A DNA stretch of 64,000 nt, taken from NCBI RefSeq assembly GCF_015351765.1, contig NZ_JADKQA010000004.1:186001-250000 (forward strand), in the 5' to 3' direction. The translations under genes were made by a program, and so were the position numbers. This DNA is from Clostridium vitabionis. GTDB lineage: Bacteria; Bacillota; Clostridia; Lachnospirales; Lachnospiraceae. Positions 41,044-49,953 of the stretch are shown piece after piece. Each line of letters starts with the position of its first letter. Position 1 is the first letter of the stretch. The notes beneath the pieces are model-generated. The model was not told the DNA's origin and made no database searches. It saw only the letters and a list, made by a program, of their open reading frames with translations.

Positions 41044-42081
41044 ATGTTCGACGGTAAGGAATATGTTTACGCGGTCTATGAGGAGAAGAGCTTTTCCCGC
41101 GCCGCGCAGAAATTGTATATTTCCCAGCCGGCGCTGAGCACAGCGATCAAGAAGGTGGAGAAGAAGATCGGGCGGCCGATCTTCGACCGGAGCACGAACC
41201 CGATCAGCCTGACGCCAAGCGGGGAGATCTACATTGAGGCGATCGAGAAGCTGTTCAGCCTCGAGCAGAATACCCTGAACCAGATGAACAACCTGAATGG
41301 CCTGCTGGCGGGAAAGCTTGCGGTCGGCGGCACGAATTTCTTCACCTCCTTTGTTCTTCCCGAGCTTCTGGGCAGATTTTCCCGGAAATATCCGCAGATC
41401 CAGATTGAGCTCAGCGAGGGGACGACAATCCAGGTCACCAGCCGGCTGCTCAGCGAGGAAATTGACCTGATGATCGACAATTCCGAGCTGGATGACACCA
41501 ATTACCAGAAATTTTATTTCTGTCCCGAGCGCATTATCCTGGCGGTTCCGGAGAGTTTTCCGATCAACGGCATGCTGACAGGGTACCAGCTCACCCAGCG
41601 GGACATCCGGGAGGGGAAACATGAGCTTCCGGAGACGCCGGAGCTTCCGCTCGGCCGCCTGGGGAGCACGCCGCTCATCCTTCTCAAGGAGGAGAACAGC
41701 ATCAGCAAGAGGGTCCGCAGGATGTGCAGCCTTGCGAATTTTGACCCCCATATCCTGCTGAAACCGGACAGTGCGGTGTCGGCGTTCAACATGGCATGCA
41801 CGGGCGTCGGGGCAGCATTTGTCCCCGACGGCATGGTGCGGAACCTGACGTATCCGGTGCCGCTGTGCTTTTACCGCCTGAATGAGGCGCTTGCCCTGCG
41901 GCGGGTATATTTCTATAAAAAGAGAAATAAATATATGACCAGGGCGATGGAGGAGTTTATCCGCATCGCCGTGGGTGATCAGGCGTATGAGAGGACGGCG
42001 GGGGAACCTTCCGGGATGGCGGAAGGCGGAAAAGCAGCAGGAACGCCCGCTGCCCCGGCTGAGGGCGGAAAGGCGGAGTAA
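41044..42081 (+). CDS. LysR-family transcriptional regulator
   Basis: A 345-residue regulator with an N-terminal winged helix (VYEEKSFSRAAQKLYISQPALSTAIKKVE trimmed: core SQPALSTAIK) and a substrate-binding domain from about residue 90. The C-terminal 25 residues are Gly/Ala/Pro/Glu low complexity. AGGAGG lies 4 nt before the ATG at 41044. The target genes may include the following radical SAM gene, which starts 4 bp after the stop; inducer unknown. Confidence 0.93.
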   Translation: MFDGKEYVYAVYEEKSFSRAAQKLYISQPALSTAIKKVEKKIGRPIFDRSTNPISLTPSGEIYIEAIEKLFSLEQNTLNQMNNLNGLLAGKLAVGGTNFFTSFVLPELLGRFSRKYPQIQIELSEGTTIQVTSRLLSEEIDLMIDNSELDDTNYQKFYFCPERIILAVPESFPINGMLTGYQLTQRDIREGKHELPETPELPLGRLGSTPLILLKEENSISKRVRRMCSLANFDPHILLKPDSAVSAFNMACTGVGAAFVPDGMVRNLTYPVPLCFYRLNEALALRRVYFYKKRNKYMTRAMEEFIRIAVGDQAYERTAGEPSGMAEGGKAAGTPAAPAEGGKAE

Positions 42082-42085
42082 GTCT

Positions 42086-42964
42086 ATGGAATATGAAGGA
42101 ATCATCTACCGGCCGCCCAGCGAGGCGAAGAGCCTGATCCTGCAGGTTACGGTGGGCTGCGCCCACAACACCTGCACGTTCTGCAATATGTACCGGCAGA
42201 AGAATTTCCGTATCCGGCCGCTCCCGGACATTCTGGGGGATATCCGGGAACTGGAGGAGGGCGGGTACGGTCCCTATATCCGGCGGGTTTTCCTCGCGGA
42301 CGGAGACGCGCTCGCGATGGGGACGGAGGAGCTGCTTTCGGTTCTCCGGGAGATCCGCCGGGTCTTCCCCGCGGCCGGGCGGGTTTCCGCCTATGCCAGG
42401 GCGGACGATGTCCTGCGGAAGACGCCGGAGGAGCTGCTTTTGCTCCGGGAGGCCGGGCTTACCCTCTTTTATCTTGGGGCAGAGTCCGGAGACGACGGGA
42501 TCCTTGAGGCGATCCACAAGGGGGTAAGCTCCGCGGATCTGATCGCGGCAGCACAGAGGATGCGCGGGGCGGGCATCGGATCGTCGGTGACGCTGATTTC
42601 CGGCCTCGGCGGGCAGGAGAAGATGGAGATTCACGCGAAGGCGTCCGCGAAGCTGATCACCGCCATGCGGCCGGAATATGCCGCATTTCTCACCCTGCGC
42701 CTCTACGAGGGGACGCCGATGTATGAGGACGCGGCCAGCGGCCGTTTCCGACGCATCACACCGGACCAGATCATGGACGAGATGGAAATTTTCCTCACCC
42801 ATGTGGATTCTCCCGGAACCGTCTTCCGGAGCAATCACGCATCCAATTATCTGGCGCTGGCGGGAACCCTGAACGGGGATATCCCGAAGATGCTCGCGCA
42901 GGTCCGCCGGGCAAGGGACGGGCATCGGTACCGCCGGTTCCGGGAAACCGGAGATCTGCTATAG
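42086..42964 (+). CDS. Radical SAM protein
   Basis: A 292-residue radical SAM enzyme of the B12-independent COG1032/HemN-like type. The cluster motif is GCAHNTCTFCNMY, that is C-x4-C-x2-C rather than the common C-x3-C-x2-C; this spacing is known to me from related Clostridia proteins. FLADGDALAM and LGAESGDDGILEAIHKG are further conserved radical SAM segments. The substrate is unknown. The start is weak in ribosome-site strength and 4 bp from the LysR stop, so it is probably coupled. Confidence 0.85.
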   Translation: MEYEGIIYRPPSEAKSLILQVTVGCAHNTCTFCNMYRQKNFRIRPLPDILGDIRELEEGGYGPYIRRVFLADGDALAMGTEELLSVLREIRRVFPAAGRVSAYARADDVLRKTPEELLLLREAGLTLFYLGAESGDDGILEAIHKGVSSADLIAAAQRMRGAGIGSSVTLISGLGGQEKMEIHAKASAKLITAMRPEYAAFLTLRLYEGTPMYEDAASGRFRRITPDQIMDEMEIFLTHVDSPGTVFRSNHASNYLALAGTLNGDIPKMLAQVRRARDGHRYRRFRETGDLL

Positions 42965-42980
42965 AAGTCGAGGTGTTCTG

Positions 42981-43442
42981 ATGTTTTTTATCGGTGGAAT
43001 TATGCCCGGGACGAAGCAGCTGGATTTCGGGCAGACGGGGATCTGCCCGCGCTGCGGATCCTACGGGCGCTATCAGGTGTATATGACGTATCTCTGCTTT
43101 ACGTTCTTCTTTATCCCGCTTTTCCGATGGAATCGAAAATTTTATGTGAAAATGTCCTGCTGCGGGGCGGTCTATGCGCTGAGCCGGGAGGCAGGCATGG
43201 CGATCCTCCAGGGAAGAGATATCGAGATTGAGGAGTCCGACCTCACGCCGGTGCCGGACGGCAGCGGCTGGGGCGGCGCGGACGGCAGCGGCCAGGGCAG
43301 GGACGGCTGGCAGGGTAACGGGTGGAGCGATCCGGGCGGCCGGGGCGGCCGCCCGGTCCGGCGGTGCCCGTCCTGCGGTTATGAGACCAGCGAGGATTTT
43401 ACCTACTGTCCGAAGTGCGGCACCAGGATGGAGCGGGAGTGA
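42981..43442 (+). CDS. Zinc-ribbon protein
   Basis: A 153-residue protein with an N-terminal Cys pair CPRCG, a hydrophobic stretch (MTYLCFTFFFIPLF), a CC pair, a Gly/Asp/Ser/Trp-rich linker and a C-terminal zinc ribbon CPSCGYETSEDFTYCPKCG. It may be membrane associated. GAGGTG precedes the ATG. No function can be assigned. The 3' end, including the stop codon, is partly repeated 56 bp downstream. Confidence 0.75.
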   Translation: MFFIGGIMPGTKQLDFGQTGICPRCGSYGRYQVYMTYLCFTFFFIPLFRWNRKFYVKMSCCGAVYALSREAGMAILQGRDIEIEESDLTPVPDGSGWGGADGSGQGRDGWQGNGWSDPGGRGGRPVRRCPSCGYETSEDFTYCPKCGTRMERE

Positions 43443-43509
43443 GCCGGCGGCGCTGTGATGGCGCCGGTAAGCCAGAGAGTAGGATGGAACGGGAGTGAGC
43501 CGGCTGCGC
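43425..43509. repeat. Direct repeat of 29 bp at the zinc-ribbon gene end
   Basis: AGGATGGAGCGGGAGTGAG... (43425-43453) recurs with two mismatches at 43481-43509, 56 bp later. It includes the stop codon, so the second copy is non-coding. Confidence 0.8.
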
Positions 43510-43575
43510 CGGAAATCCGGAGAGCAGGGAACAGAAGACAGGCCGCCTCATGGCGGGGAAAGAGAGGAACGTACG

Positions 43576-43959
43576 ATGAATACAGGAATCCGAGGCAGAC
43601 AGGAGACTGTTGTGACACTGGAAAACTGCGCGAAAACCATGGGAAGCGGCGCGCTGGAGGTCTTTGCCACCCCGGCGATGATCGCGCTGATTGAGGAGAC
43701 CTGCTGGAAGTCCGTCCAGCCGGAGCTCGCCGAGGGCGAGGGCACGGTCGGGACGAAGCTGGATGTGGCGCACATCGCGTCAACTCCGGTCGGCCTCAGG
43801 GTGTGGTGTGAGAGCGAGCTTACCGAGATTGACCGCCGCCGGCTGGTCTTCAAGGTAGAAGTCTTTGACGAGAAGACCAAGATCGGCGAGGGCACGCACG
43901 AGCGCTTCATCATCAATAACGAGAAATTTTTTGCGAAGGCGGAGGCTAAGAAAAATTGA
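43576..43959 (+). CDS. Hotdog-fold thioesterase (FlK-like)
   Basis: A 127-residue single hotdog domain. The segment GALEVFATPAMIALIEETCW and VGTKLDVAHIASTPVG are typical of the fluoroacetyl-CoA-thioesterase-like family (catalytic Thr/Glu/His region E-T-C, A-H). It probably hydrolyses an acyl-CoA; the acyl group is unknown. GAGAGGAAC precedes the ATG at 43576. The stop overlaps the next gene start (TTGA). Confidence 0.85.
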   Translation: MNTGIRGRQETVVTLENCAKTMGSGALEVFATPAMIALIEETCWKSVQPELAEGEGTVGTKLDVAHIASTPVGLRVWCESELTEIDRRRLVFKVEVFDEKTKIGEGTHERFIINNEKFFAKAEAKKN

Positions 43960-44663
43960 CGGGCCGTCTTCAGGTGACGTATATTCACCACAGTTCGTTT
44001 CTTGTGGAGACGGCATCCCACACGATGCTGTTTGACTATTTCCGCGGGGACCTTCCTCCGGTCCGCCGGGAGAAGCCGCTCTGGATATTCGCGAGCCATG
44101 CGCACTCGGACCATTATGTTCCGGGCATTTTCCGGCTGAGCGGCCTCGCGGACGAAGTCCACTATGTGCTCAGCGATGATATTCCCTTCTCGGATGTCCC
44201 GGAGACGCTCCGGGAGCAGACAGCCTTTCTGGGCGCGGGATACACAGCCGAGGGGGACGGCATCCGGATCCGGACCTTTGATTCGACAGACCAGGGCGTG
44301 GCGTTTCTCGTGGAGAGCGGCGGCCAGGTGGTCTATCACGCCGGGGATCTTAACGACTGGTACTGGGACGGCGATGAGGAGGACCGGGCAAACTCCCGGA
44401 AATATCTGGCGGAGCTCACGAAGATCCGGAATACGGGGCTCCGGGTGGACTGCGCGTTTGTCCCGCTGGATCCGCGCCTCGGGGCTGACGAGTACCGAGG
44501 CATGAAAGAATTTATGGAAAATGTCGGCGCCCGCCATGTTTTCCCGATGCATTTCTGGGGGGATTACACCGTGGCCGACCGGCTGAAAACAAGCACCGCC
44601 TCCGACGGATGGCGGGATAAGCTGATCGTTCTTCATCGCGAGGGGGAGAGATTTCTGCTGTGA
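43956..44663 (+). CDS. Metallo-beta-lactamase-fold hydrolase
   Basis: A 235-residue MBL-fold protein with the metal motif SHAHSDHYVPG (HxHxDH), VYHAGDLNDW as the next ligand region and FPMHFWGDY near the end, the pattern of UlaG-like hydrolases. It starts at a TTG that overlaps the thioesterase stop; no closer ATG is available before the conserved region. The stop overlaps the dihydroorotase GTG (GTGA). Substrate unknown. Confidence 0.85.
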   Translation: MTGRLQVTYIHHSSFLVETASHTMLFDYFRGDLPPVRREKPLWIFASHAHSDHYVPGIFRLSGLADEVHYVLSDDIPFSDVPETLREQTAFLGAGYTAEGDGIRIRTFDSTDQGVAFLVESGGQVVYHAGDLNDWYWDGDEEDRANSRKYLAELTKIRNTGLRVDCAFVPLDPRLGADEYRGMKEFMENVGARHVFPMHFWGDYTVADRLKTSTASDGWRDKLIVLHREGERFLL

Positions 44664-45970
44664 ACAGGATAATCAGGAACATCCGTGCCGTGGATCCGGC
44701 GAGCGGATTTGACGGGATCGCGGATATCGTGATCCGTGACGGGTTAATCGCGGAGGTCTGCCCGGCGGGGGGCGGCGCTGAGGCGGATGCGCGGGACATC
44801 GACGGGCGCGGACTGACCGCCTTCCCGGGGCTCATCGATGTGCATGTGCATTTCCGTGATCCCGGGCTCACCTATAAGGAGGACATCCTGACCGGGGCCG
44901 CGGCGGCGAAGGCCGGCGGGTTTACCACGGTCGTCGCCATGGCGAACACGAAGCCGCCGGTGGATACCGTGGAGACGCTCCGGGATATCCTGGAGAAGGG
45001 GAAGGCCACGGGCATCCATGTGCTCTCTGCGGCGAATGTGACCCGCGGCATGAAGGGACAGGAACTCACAGACATGGAAGCCCTGGCACAGGCCGGGGCG
45101 GCGGGATTCACTGATGACGGGATTCCGATCAAAAACGGGGCTATCCTGCACGAGGCGCTCCTCCGTGCCGGGAGGCTTGGCCTTCCGGTCAGCCTGCACG
45201 AGGAGGATCCGGCATTCATCGCGGATAACGGGGTCAACCGGGGGCACGTTTCCCGGGTGCTCGGGATCGGCGGTTCACCGGCGATCGCAGAGTATTCCAT
45301 GGTGGCCAGGGACATCGCGATTGCCGCGGACACGGGCTGCGACCTGGATATCCAGCATGTAAGCTCTGCGGTGACGGTGGATCTCATCCGCCGGGCGAAG
45401 GCGGCCGGCATCCGCGTGTGGGCGGAGGTGACGCCGCACCATTTCACGCTGACCGAGGACGCGGTGCTCTCCTACGGCACGCTTGCCAAGATGAACCCGC
45501 CCCTCCGGACGGCGGAGGACCGGGAAGCGCTGATCGAGGGCCTCAGGGATGGCACGATCGACATGATCGCGACAGATCACGCGCCTCACAGTGCGGAGGA
45601 AAAGCAGAGGGCTTTGACGAGTGCCCCGAGCGGCATCATCGGCCTGGAGACCGCGCTGCCGCTCGCGGTGACGGAGCTAGCCGGGAAGGGCCGCCTCACC
45701 TATCTGGAGCTTGCGGACAGGATGTCGCTTGCCCCGGCGAGGCTGTACCGCCTTCCGGGAGGCAGAATCCAGCCCGGCGCCCCGGCCGACCTGGTGATTT
45801 TTGATGACCGGGAAGAATTTTCCGTGGAGGGCTTCCGCTCAAAGGCATCCAATTCCCCCTTCCTCGGCTGGAAGCTTAAGGGAAGGGTAAAATATACCAT
45901 TTGCGGCGGAGAGATCGTTTTTTCGGATAGCAGGAAAAGTGAGGACAGCGATGGAAAAGACAGTACTTGA
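44660..45970 (+). CDS. pyrC: Dihydroorotase
   Basis: A 436-residue class I dihydroorotase, third step of pyrimidine synthesis. The zinc site is DVHVHFRDPG near residue 60; GFTDDGIPIKNG, LDIQHVSSA and ATDHAPHSAEEK are conserved, with the catalytic Asp in the last. The GTG start overlaps the preceding stop, and its end overlaps the amylomaltase start by about 20 bp. No other pyr gene is in the window. Confidence 0.95.
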   Translation: MNRIIRNIRAVDPASGFDGIADIVIRDGLIAEVCPAGGGAEADARDIDGRGLTAFPGLIDVHVHFRDPGLTYKEDILTGAAAAKAGGFTTVVAMANTKPPVDTVETLRDILEKGKATGIHVLSAANVTRGMKGQELTDMEALAQAGAAGFTDDGIPIKNGAILHEALLRAGRLGLPVSLHEEDPAFIADNGVNRGHVSRVLGIGGSPAIAEYSMVARDIAIAADTGCDLDIQHVSSAVTVDLIRRAKAAGIRVWAEVTPHHFTLTEDAVLSYGTLAKMNPPLRTAEDREALIEGLRDGTIDMIATDHAPHSAEEKQRALTSAPSGIIGLETALPLAVTELAGKGRLTYLELADRMSLAPARLYRLPGGRIQPGAPADLVIFDDREEFSVEGFRSKASNSPFLGWKLKGRVKYTICGGEIVFSDSRKSEDSDGKDST

Positions 45971-47456
45971 CCGCGGCGCGGGCATCCTGATGCCCATCTC
46001 TTCCCTGCCGTCGCCCTACGGGATCGGCACCTTCGGCCAGAGTGCCCGGGAATTCGCGGACTGCCTGGCCGCGGCGGGCCAGAAATACTGGCAGGTTCTC
46101 CCGATGGGGCCGACAAGCTACGGCGACAGCCCCTATGCCGCCCTGTCGGCATTTGCTGGAAATCCTTATTTTATCGACCTGAACGAGCTCAGGGATGAGG
46201 GGCTGCTCACGCAGGAGGAGATCGACGGCATCGACTGGGGGGATCATCCTGACCGGGTGGATTATGAGATGCTCTACCGGACCCGGTTCACGCTTCTCCG
46301 GAGTGCCTATATACGGAGCGGGCACAGGGATACCGAGAAGTATACCAGGTTCCTTGCGGACAATGCCTTCTGGCTGGAGGATTATGCCCTCTATATGGCC
46401 GTGAAAAACGCTTTCGGCGGCCGCCCTTGGACGGAATGGGAGGAGGATATCCGTGTCCGCGACCCGGACGCGGTGCGGGAATATCAGGAGAAATATGCGG
46501 AAGACATTGACTTCTGGAAGTTTCTCCAGTATAAATTCTTTCAGCAGTGGCGCGATCTCAAGACCTATATTTCAGGAAAGGGGATCCGGGTCATCGGCGA
46601 TATCCCGCTCTATGTCGCGATGGACAGCGCTGATGTCTGGTGTCATCCGGAGCTTTTCCAGCTCGACCGGAAGACCCTCGTGCCCACGGAGGTCGCGGGC
46701 GTGCCGCCGGACGCATTTACCAGCGACGGCCAGCTCTGGGGAAATCCGCTCTACAACTGGACGCTGATGGCAAAGGACGGGTTTTCCTGGTGGCAGAACC
46801 GGATGCAGGCCAACGCCGCCCTCTATGATTTCATCCGCATTGACCACTTCATCGGCATCGTCCAGTATTACGCGATCCCCTACGGGGAGAAGACCGCGCG
46901 GAACGGCCGCTGGAGAAAGGGTCCGGGTGCCCGGCTGATCGCGGCGGTGAAAAGGGCGCTGAACGGCACAGAGACCGGCATTATCGCCGAGGATCTGGGG
47001 GTCGCGGTGCCGGAGATGGACGAGCTCCTCGAGAAAAACCATTTCCCGGGGATGAAGATCATCGAGTTCGCCTTCAGCGGCGACCGGAGGAACCCGCACC
47101 TGCCGCACAATTATGTGCCCAACTCCGTCGTCTACGGCGGGACGCACGACAATGAGACGCTGGCGGGGTATTTCCGCCAGGAGTGCCGGGAATGGTGGGA
47201 GCTGCAGTATATCTGTGATTACCTCGGGGCGTCGCACCAGGAGGAGGTCCCGAACCTGGTATTCCGGGCCGCGTATGAGAGCGTGGCGAGCGCGGCCATT
47301 TTCCAGATGCAGGACGTGCTCGGCCTGGACAACCGCGCGCGGATGAACACGCCGGGGAAGCTCGGCGGCAACTGGGAATGGCGCATGCTGCCGGGACAGT
47401 TTAATGAAGAAAGAATCGGGTATCTGCGGAGGCTCGCGGATATCTACGGAAGGTAA
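45951..47456 (+). CDS. malQ: 4-alpha-glucanotransferase (amylomaltase)
   Basis: A 501-residue GH77 disproportionating enzyme that moves glucan segments between maltodextrins. It begins with GAGILMPISSLPSPYGIGTFG; conserved catalytic regions include RIDHFIGIVQYY (nucleophile Asp), GIIAEDLG (acid Glu) and YGGTHDNETLAG (third Asp). GAGGA lies 5 nt before the ATG at 45951; a GTG at 45939 adds four residues. It overlaps pyrC and may share its transcript, while functionally it belongs with glgB. Confidence 0.95.
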   Translation: MEKTVLDRGAGILMPISSLPSPYGIGTFGQSAREFADCLAAAGQKYWQVLPMGPTSYGDSPYAALSAFAGNPYFIDLNELRDEGLLTQEEIDGIDWGDHPDRVDYEMLYRTRFTLLRSAYIRSGHRDTEKYTRFLADNAFWLEDYALYMAVKNAFGGRPWTEWEEDIRVRDPDAVREYQEKYAEDIDFWKFLQYKFFQQWRDLKTYISGKGIRVIGDIPLYVAMDSADVWCHPELFQLDRKTLVPTEVAGVPPDAFTSDGQLWGNPLYNWTLMAKDGFSWWQNRMQANAALYDFIRIDHFIGIVQYYAIPYGEKTARNGRWRKGPGARLIAAVKRALNGTETGIIAEDLGVAVPEMDELLEKNHFPGMKIIEFAFSGDRRNPHLPHNYVPNSVVYGGTHDNETLAGYFRQECREWWELQYICDYLGASHQEEVPNLVFRAAYESVASAAIFQMQDVLGLDNRARMNTPGKLGGNWEWRMLPGQFNEERIGYLRRLADIYGR

Positions 47457-47471
47457 AAGGAGAAGTCCAGA

Positions 47472-49109
47472 ATGATCAGTACAAGCAACATTTCGCTTCG
47501 CGTCGGCAAAAAGGCACTTTTTGAGGACGTCAACATCAAGTTTACGGAGGGCAACTGCTATGGCGTGATCGGCGCAAATGGTGCCGGAAAGTCGACTTTT
47601 CTCCGGATTTTGTCCGGACAGCTGGAACCGACCACCGGCGAGGTGATTATCACCCCCGGGCAGCGTCTCTCCTTCCTCCAGCAGGACCAGTTCAAATATG
47701 ACGCCTACCCGGTCCTGGACACGGTCATCATGGGCAATAAGCGCCTCTATGACATCCGGAACGAGAAGGACGCCATCTATGCCAAGACGGATTTCACCGA
47801 GGAGGATGGGGTGAAGGCCGCCGAGCTGGAGGCGGAGTTCGCCCAGATGGACGGCTGGAACGCCGAGGCGGACGCGGAGAACCTGCTGAACGGCCTTGGC
47901 GTCGGGGAAGAGTTCCACCAGAAACAGATGAAGGAGCTGACCGGCCCGCTGAAGGTCAAGGTCCTCCTGGCGCAGGCCCTGTTCGGCAACCCGGACATCC
48001 TGCTGCTGGACGAGCCGACGAACCACCTGGATCTGGACGCGATTTCCTGGCTGGAGGAGTTCCTGATCAATTTTGAAAATACGGTCATCGTGGTCTCCCA
48101 TGACCGGTATTTCCTGAACAAGGTCTGCACCCAGATCGCGGATATCGACTACGGGAAGATCCAGCTCTATGCCGGCAACTATGACTTCTGGGTGGAATCC
48201 AGCCAGCTGATGATCCGCCAGATGAAGGAAGCCAACAAGAAGAAGGAGGAGAAGATCAAGGAGCTGCAGGAATTTATCCGCCGCTTCTCGGCAAATGCCT
48301 CGAAGTCCAAGCAGGCGACCTCCCGAAAGAGGGCGCTGGAGAAGATCCAGCTGGATGAGCTGCGCCCGTCGAGCCGGAAATATCCGTACATCGATTTCCG
48401 CCCGGAGCGCGAGATCGGCAACGATGTCCTGACCGTGGAAAATCTGACGAAGACGGTGAACGGCCGCAAGGTTCTCGACCATATCTCGTTTACCCTGACC
48501 CGTGACAACAAGGCGGCGCTTGTCGGGCCGGACGAGCTCGCGAAGACGACGCTCTTCAAGATTCTCGCGGGAGAAATGGAGCCGGATGAGGGCAGCTATA
48601 AGTGGGGCCTGACGACGTCGCAGGCGTATTTCCCGAAGGATAACTCCGCGGAGTTTGACAGCGATGAGACGATCGCCGAGTGGCTGACGAAATACTCCCC
48701 GATCAAGGATGCCACCTATGTCCGCGGCTTCCTCGGCCGCATGCTGTTCGCCGGCGAGGACGGCGTCAAGCAGGTGAAGGTGCTCTCCGGAGGGGAGAGG
48801 GTCCGCTGCATGCTGTCGAAGATGATGATCTCCGGCGCCAACGTGCTGATGCTCGACGAGCCGACAGACCATCTGGACATGGAGTCGATCTCCGCCCTGA
48901 ACACGGGTATGATCCGTTTCCCCGGCGTCATCATTTTCTCCTCGAGAGACCATCAGATCGTCGAGACGACAGCGAACCGCATCATGGAGTTCGTGAATGG
49001 AAAACTGATCGACAAGATCACAACCTATGATGATTATCTGGCCAGCGATGAGATGGCGAGAAAGAGACAGGTTTACACTGTCACGGAGGACGAGGAGGAG
49101 GACGACTGA
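47472..49109 (+). CDS. ABC-F family ATPase
   Basis: A 545-residue protein with two ABC domains and no membrane segments, the ABC-F layout that acts on ribosomes. Domain 1 has Walker A GANGAGKST, signature LTGPLKVKV, Walker B LLLDEPTNHLD and switch VVSHDR. The inter-domain linker is highly charged (about 245-300). Domain 2 has a changed Walker A (GPDELAKTT, seen in relatives), signature LSGGERVR, DEPTDHLD, and R492 in place of the switch histidine (SSRDHQ). The tail is acidic. Starts 15 bp after malQ and is followed by a terminator. Confidence 0.93.
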   Translation: MISTSNISLRVGKKALFEDVNIKFTEGNCYGVIGANGAGKSTFLRILSGQLEPTTGEVIITPGQRLSFLQQDQFKYDAYPVLDTVIMGNKRLYDIRNEKDAIYAKTDFTEEDGVKAAELEAEFAQMDGWNAEADAENLLNGLGVGEEFHQKQMKELTGPLKVKVLLAQALFGNPDILLLDEPTNHLDLDAISWLEEFLINFENTVIVVSHDRYFLNKVCTQIADIDYGKIQLYAGNYDFWVESSQLMIRQMKEANKKKEEKIKELQEFIRRFSANASKSKQATSRKRALEKIQLDELRPSSRKYPYIDFRPEREIGNDVLTVENLTKTVNGRKVLDHISFTLTRDNKAALVGPDELAKTTLFKILAGEMEPDEGSYKWGLTTSQAYFPKDNSAEFDSDETIAEWLTKYSPIKDATYVRGFLGRMLFAGEDGVKQVKVLSGGERVRCMLSKMMISGANVLMLDEPTDHLDMESISALNTGMIRFPGVIIFSSRDHQIVETTANRIMEFVNGKLIDKITTYDDYLASDEMARKRQVYTVTEDEEEDD

Positions 49110-49143
49110 GGCTGCCTCCGGCCTGCTTTCCGGAAGAACAGGG

Positions 49144-49188
49144 AAAACCCCGCCGCAGCATGAGTTCCTGTGCCGCAGCGGGGTTTTC
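49144..49188 (+). terminator. Terminator after the ABC-F gene
   Basis: AAAACCCCGC and GCGGGGTTTT arms with inner GCA/TGC pairing, ending in a T-run. Confidence 0.85.
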
Positions 49189-49261
49189 TGCCGATATGTC
49201 GCTGGAAAATTTTTAGCGTTTGCGCGGATGCCTGGGCGCCCGGCCGGAACGGGTTCCGCCG

Positions 49262-49714
49262 TCAGGTAGCCTTCTCCCCGGTTGTCGGGGATTCCGGCTG
49301 CTCTGCCTCCTTCCGCCTGCTCCAGCGCATCTGTTCGCTGTACCAGAGATAGCGGGCAAAATCCGCAACTCTCCGCCGGTCCTGCTCGGTCATCTGCTCG
49401 ATGCGGATGCAGAAATCATAGTAGGTGACCTCGCCGGCGAGCGGTTTGTCCGCCTGCGGGCATTCTGCCGGTCTGCCCCGCAGGGCCGGCGTCCTCCGGT
49501 CGGTGAGGCCGAGGAGATAATCTGTGCTCACGCCGTAGAGCGCGGCGAGGCGGATGATCATGTCCGAGGTGAGCGGCGACCGGCCGGTTTCCAGCCGGGA
49601 GTAAAACTGCTGGGAGGTGAACACCAGGGCGGCTACCTTTGCCTGATTCCAGCCGCGCTCATGGCGGAGATGCCGGAGCCGATCGCAAATCGCCTGCGTA
49701 TTTGCCGGGTTCAT
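49262..49714 (-). CDS. XRE-family helix-turn-helix regulator
   Basis: A 150-residue protein with an N-terminal HTH_3 domain (ICDRLRHLRHERGWNQAKVA, SQQFYSRLETGRSPL, LAALYGVSTDYLLGL). The C-terminal half has an amphipathic helix (FCIRIEQMTEQDRRRVADFARYLW) and a charged tail. AGGAGGT precedes the ATG at 49714. It is convergent with the ABC-F gene; targets unknown. Confidence 0.88.
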   Translation of the reverse strand: MNPANTQAICDRLRHLRHERGWNQAKVAALVFTSQQFYSRLETGRSPLTSDMIIRLAALYGVSTDYLLGLTDRRTPALRGRPAECPQADKPLAGEVTYYDFCIRIEQMTEQDRRRVADFARYLWYSEQMRWSRRKEAEQPESPTTGEKAT

Positions 49715-49896
49715 GGTCACTACCTCCTGCCCTTCGTGCATTTTCTGGAAATGAACCCCGCATCGGGAGAGGCACAGCCTCACGGAATAGGGGGTCTCAA
49801 CAGATATCTCAGTTTAACATAGGAAAATCGAGGCGCAGAAAAATACAACGATCTGGCGTACAGCCGGCGGCGCTTACAACGAATCAATGTAAAACC

Positions 49897-49935
49897 TGCC
49901 CGCAAACCTGCCTGCGAGCAGTCGTTTTGCGGGGG
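49897..49935. repeat. Dispersed structured repeat, partial hairpin 3
   Basis: CCCGCAAAC (49899-49907) and GTTTTGCGGG (49924-49933) surround CTGCCTGCGAGCAGTC, close to the loop of the complete unit 20 bp downstream. Outer arms are not paired, so this looks like a remnant. Confidence 0.75.
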
Positions 49936-49953
49936 ATCCAGCGCACATGGGTA

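Noticed and set aside
46572-48953. 793-residue minus-strand open frame over malQ and the ABC-F gene
   Set aside because: Antisense shadow of two well supported genes; no ribosome site or recognisable domain.
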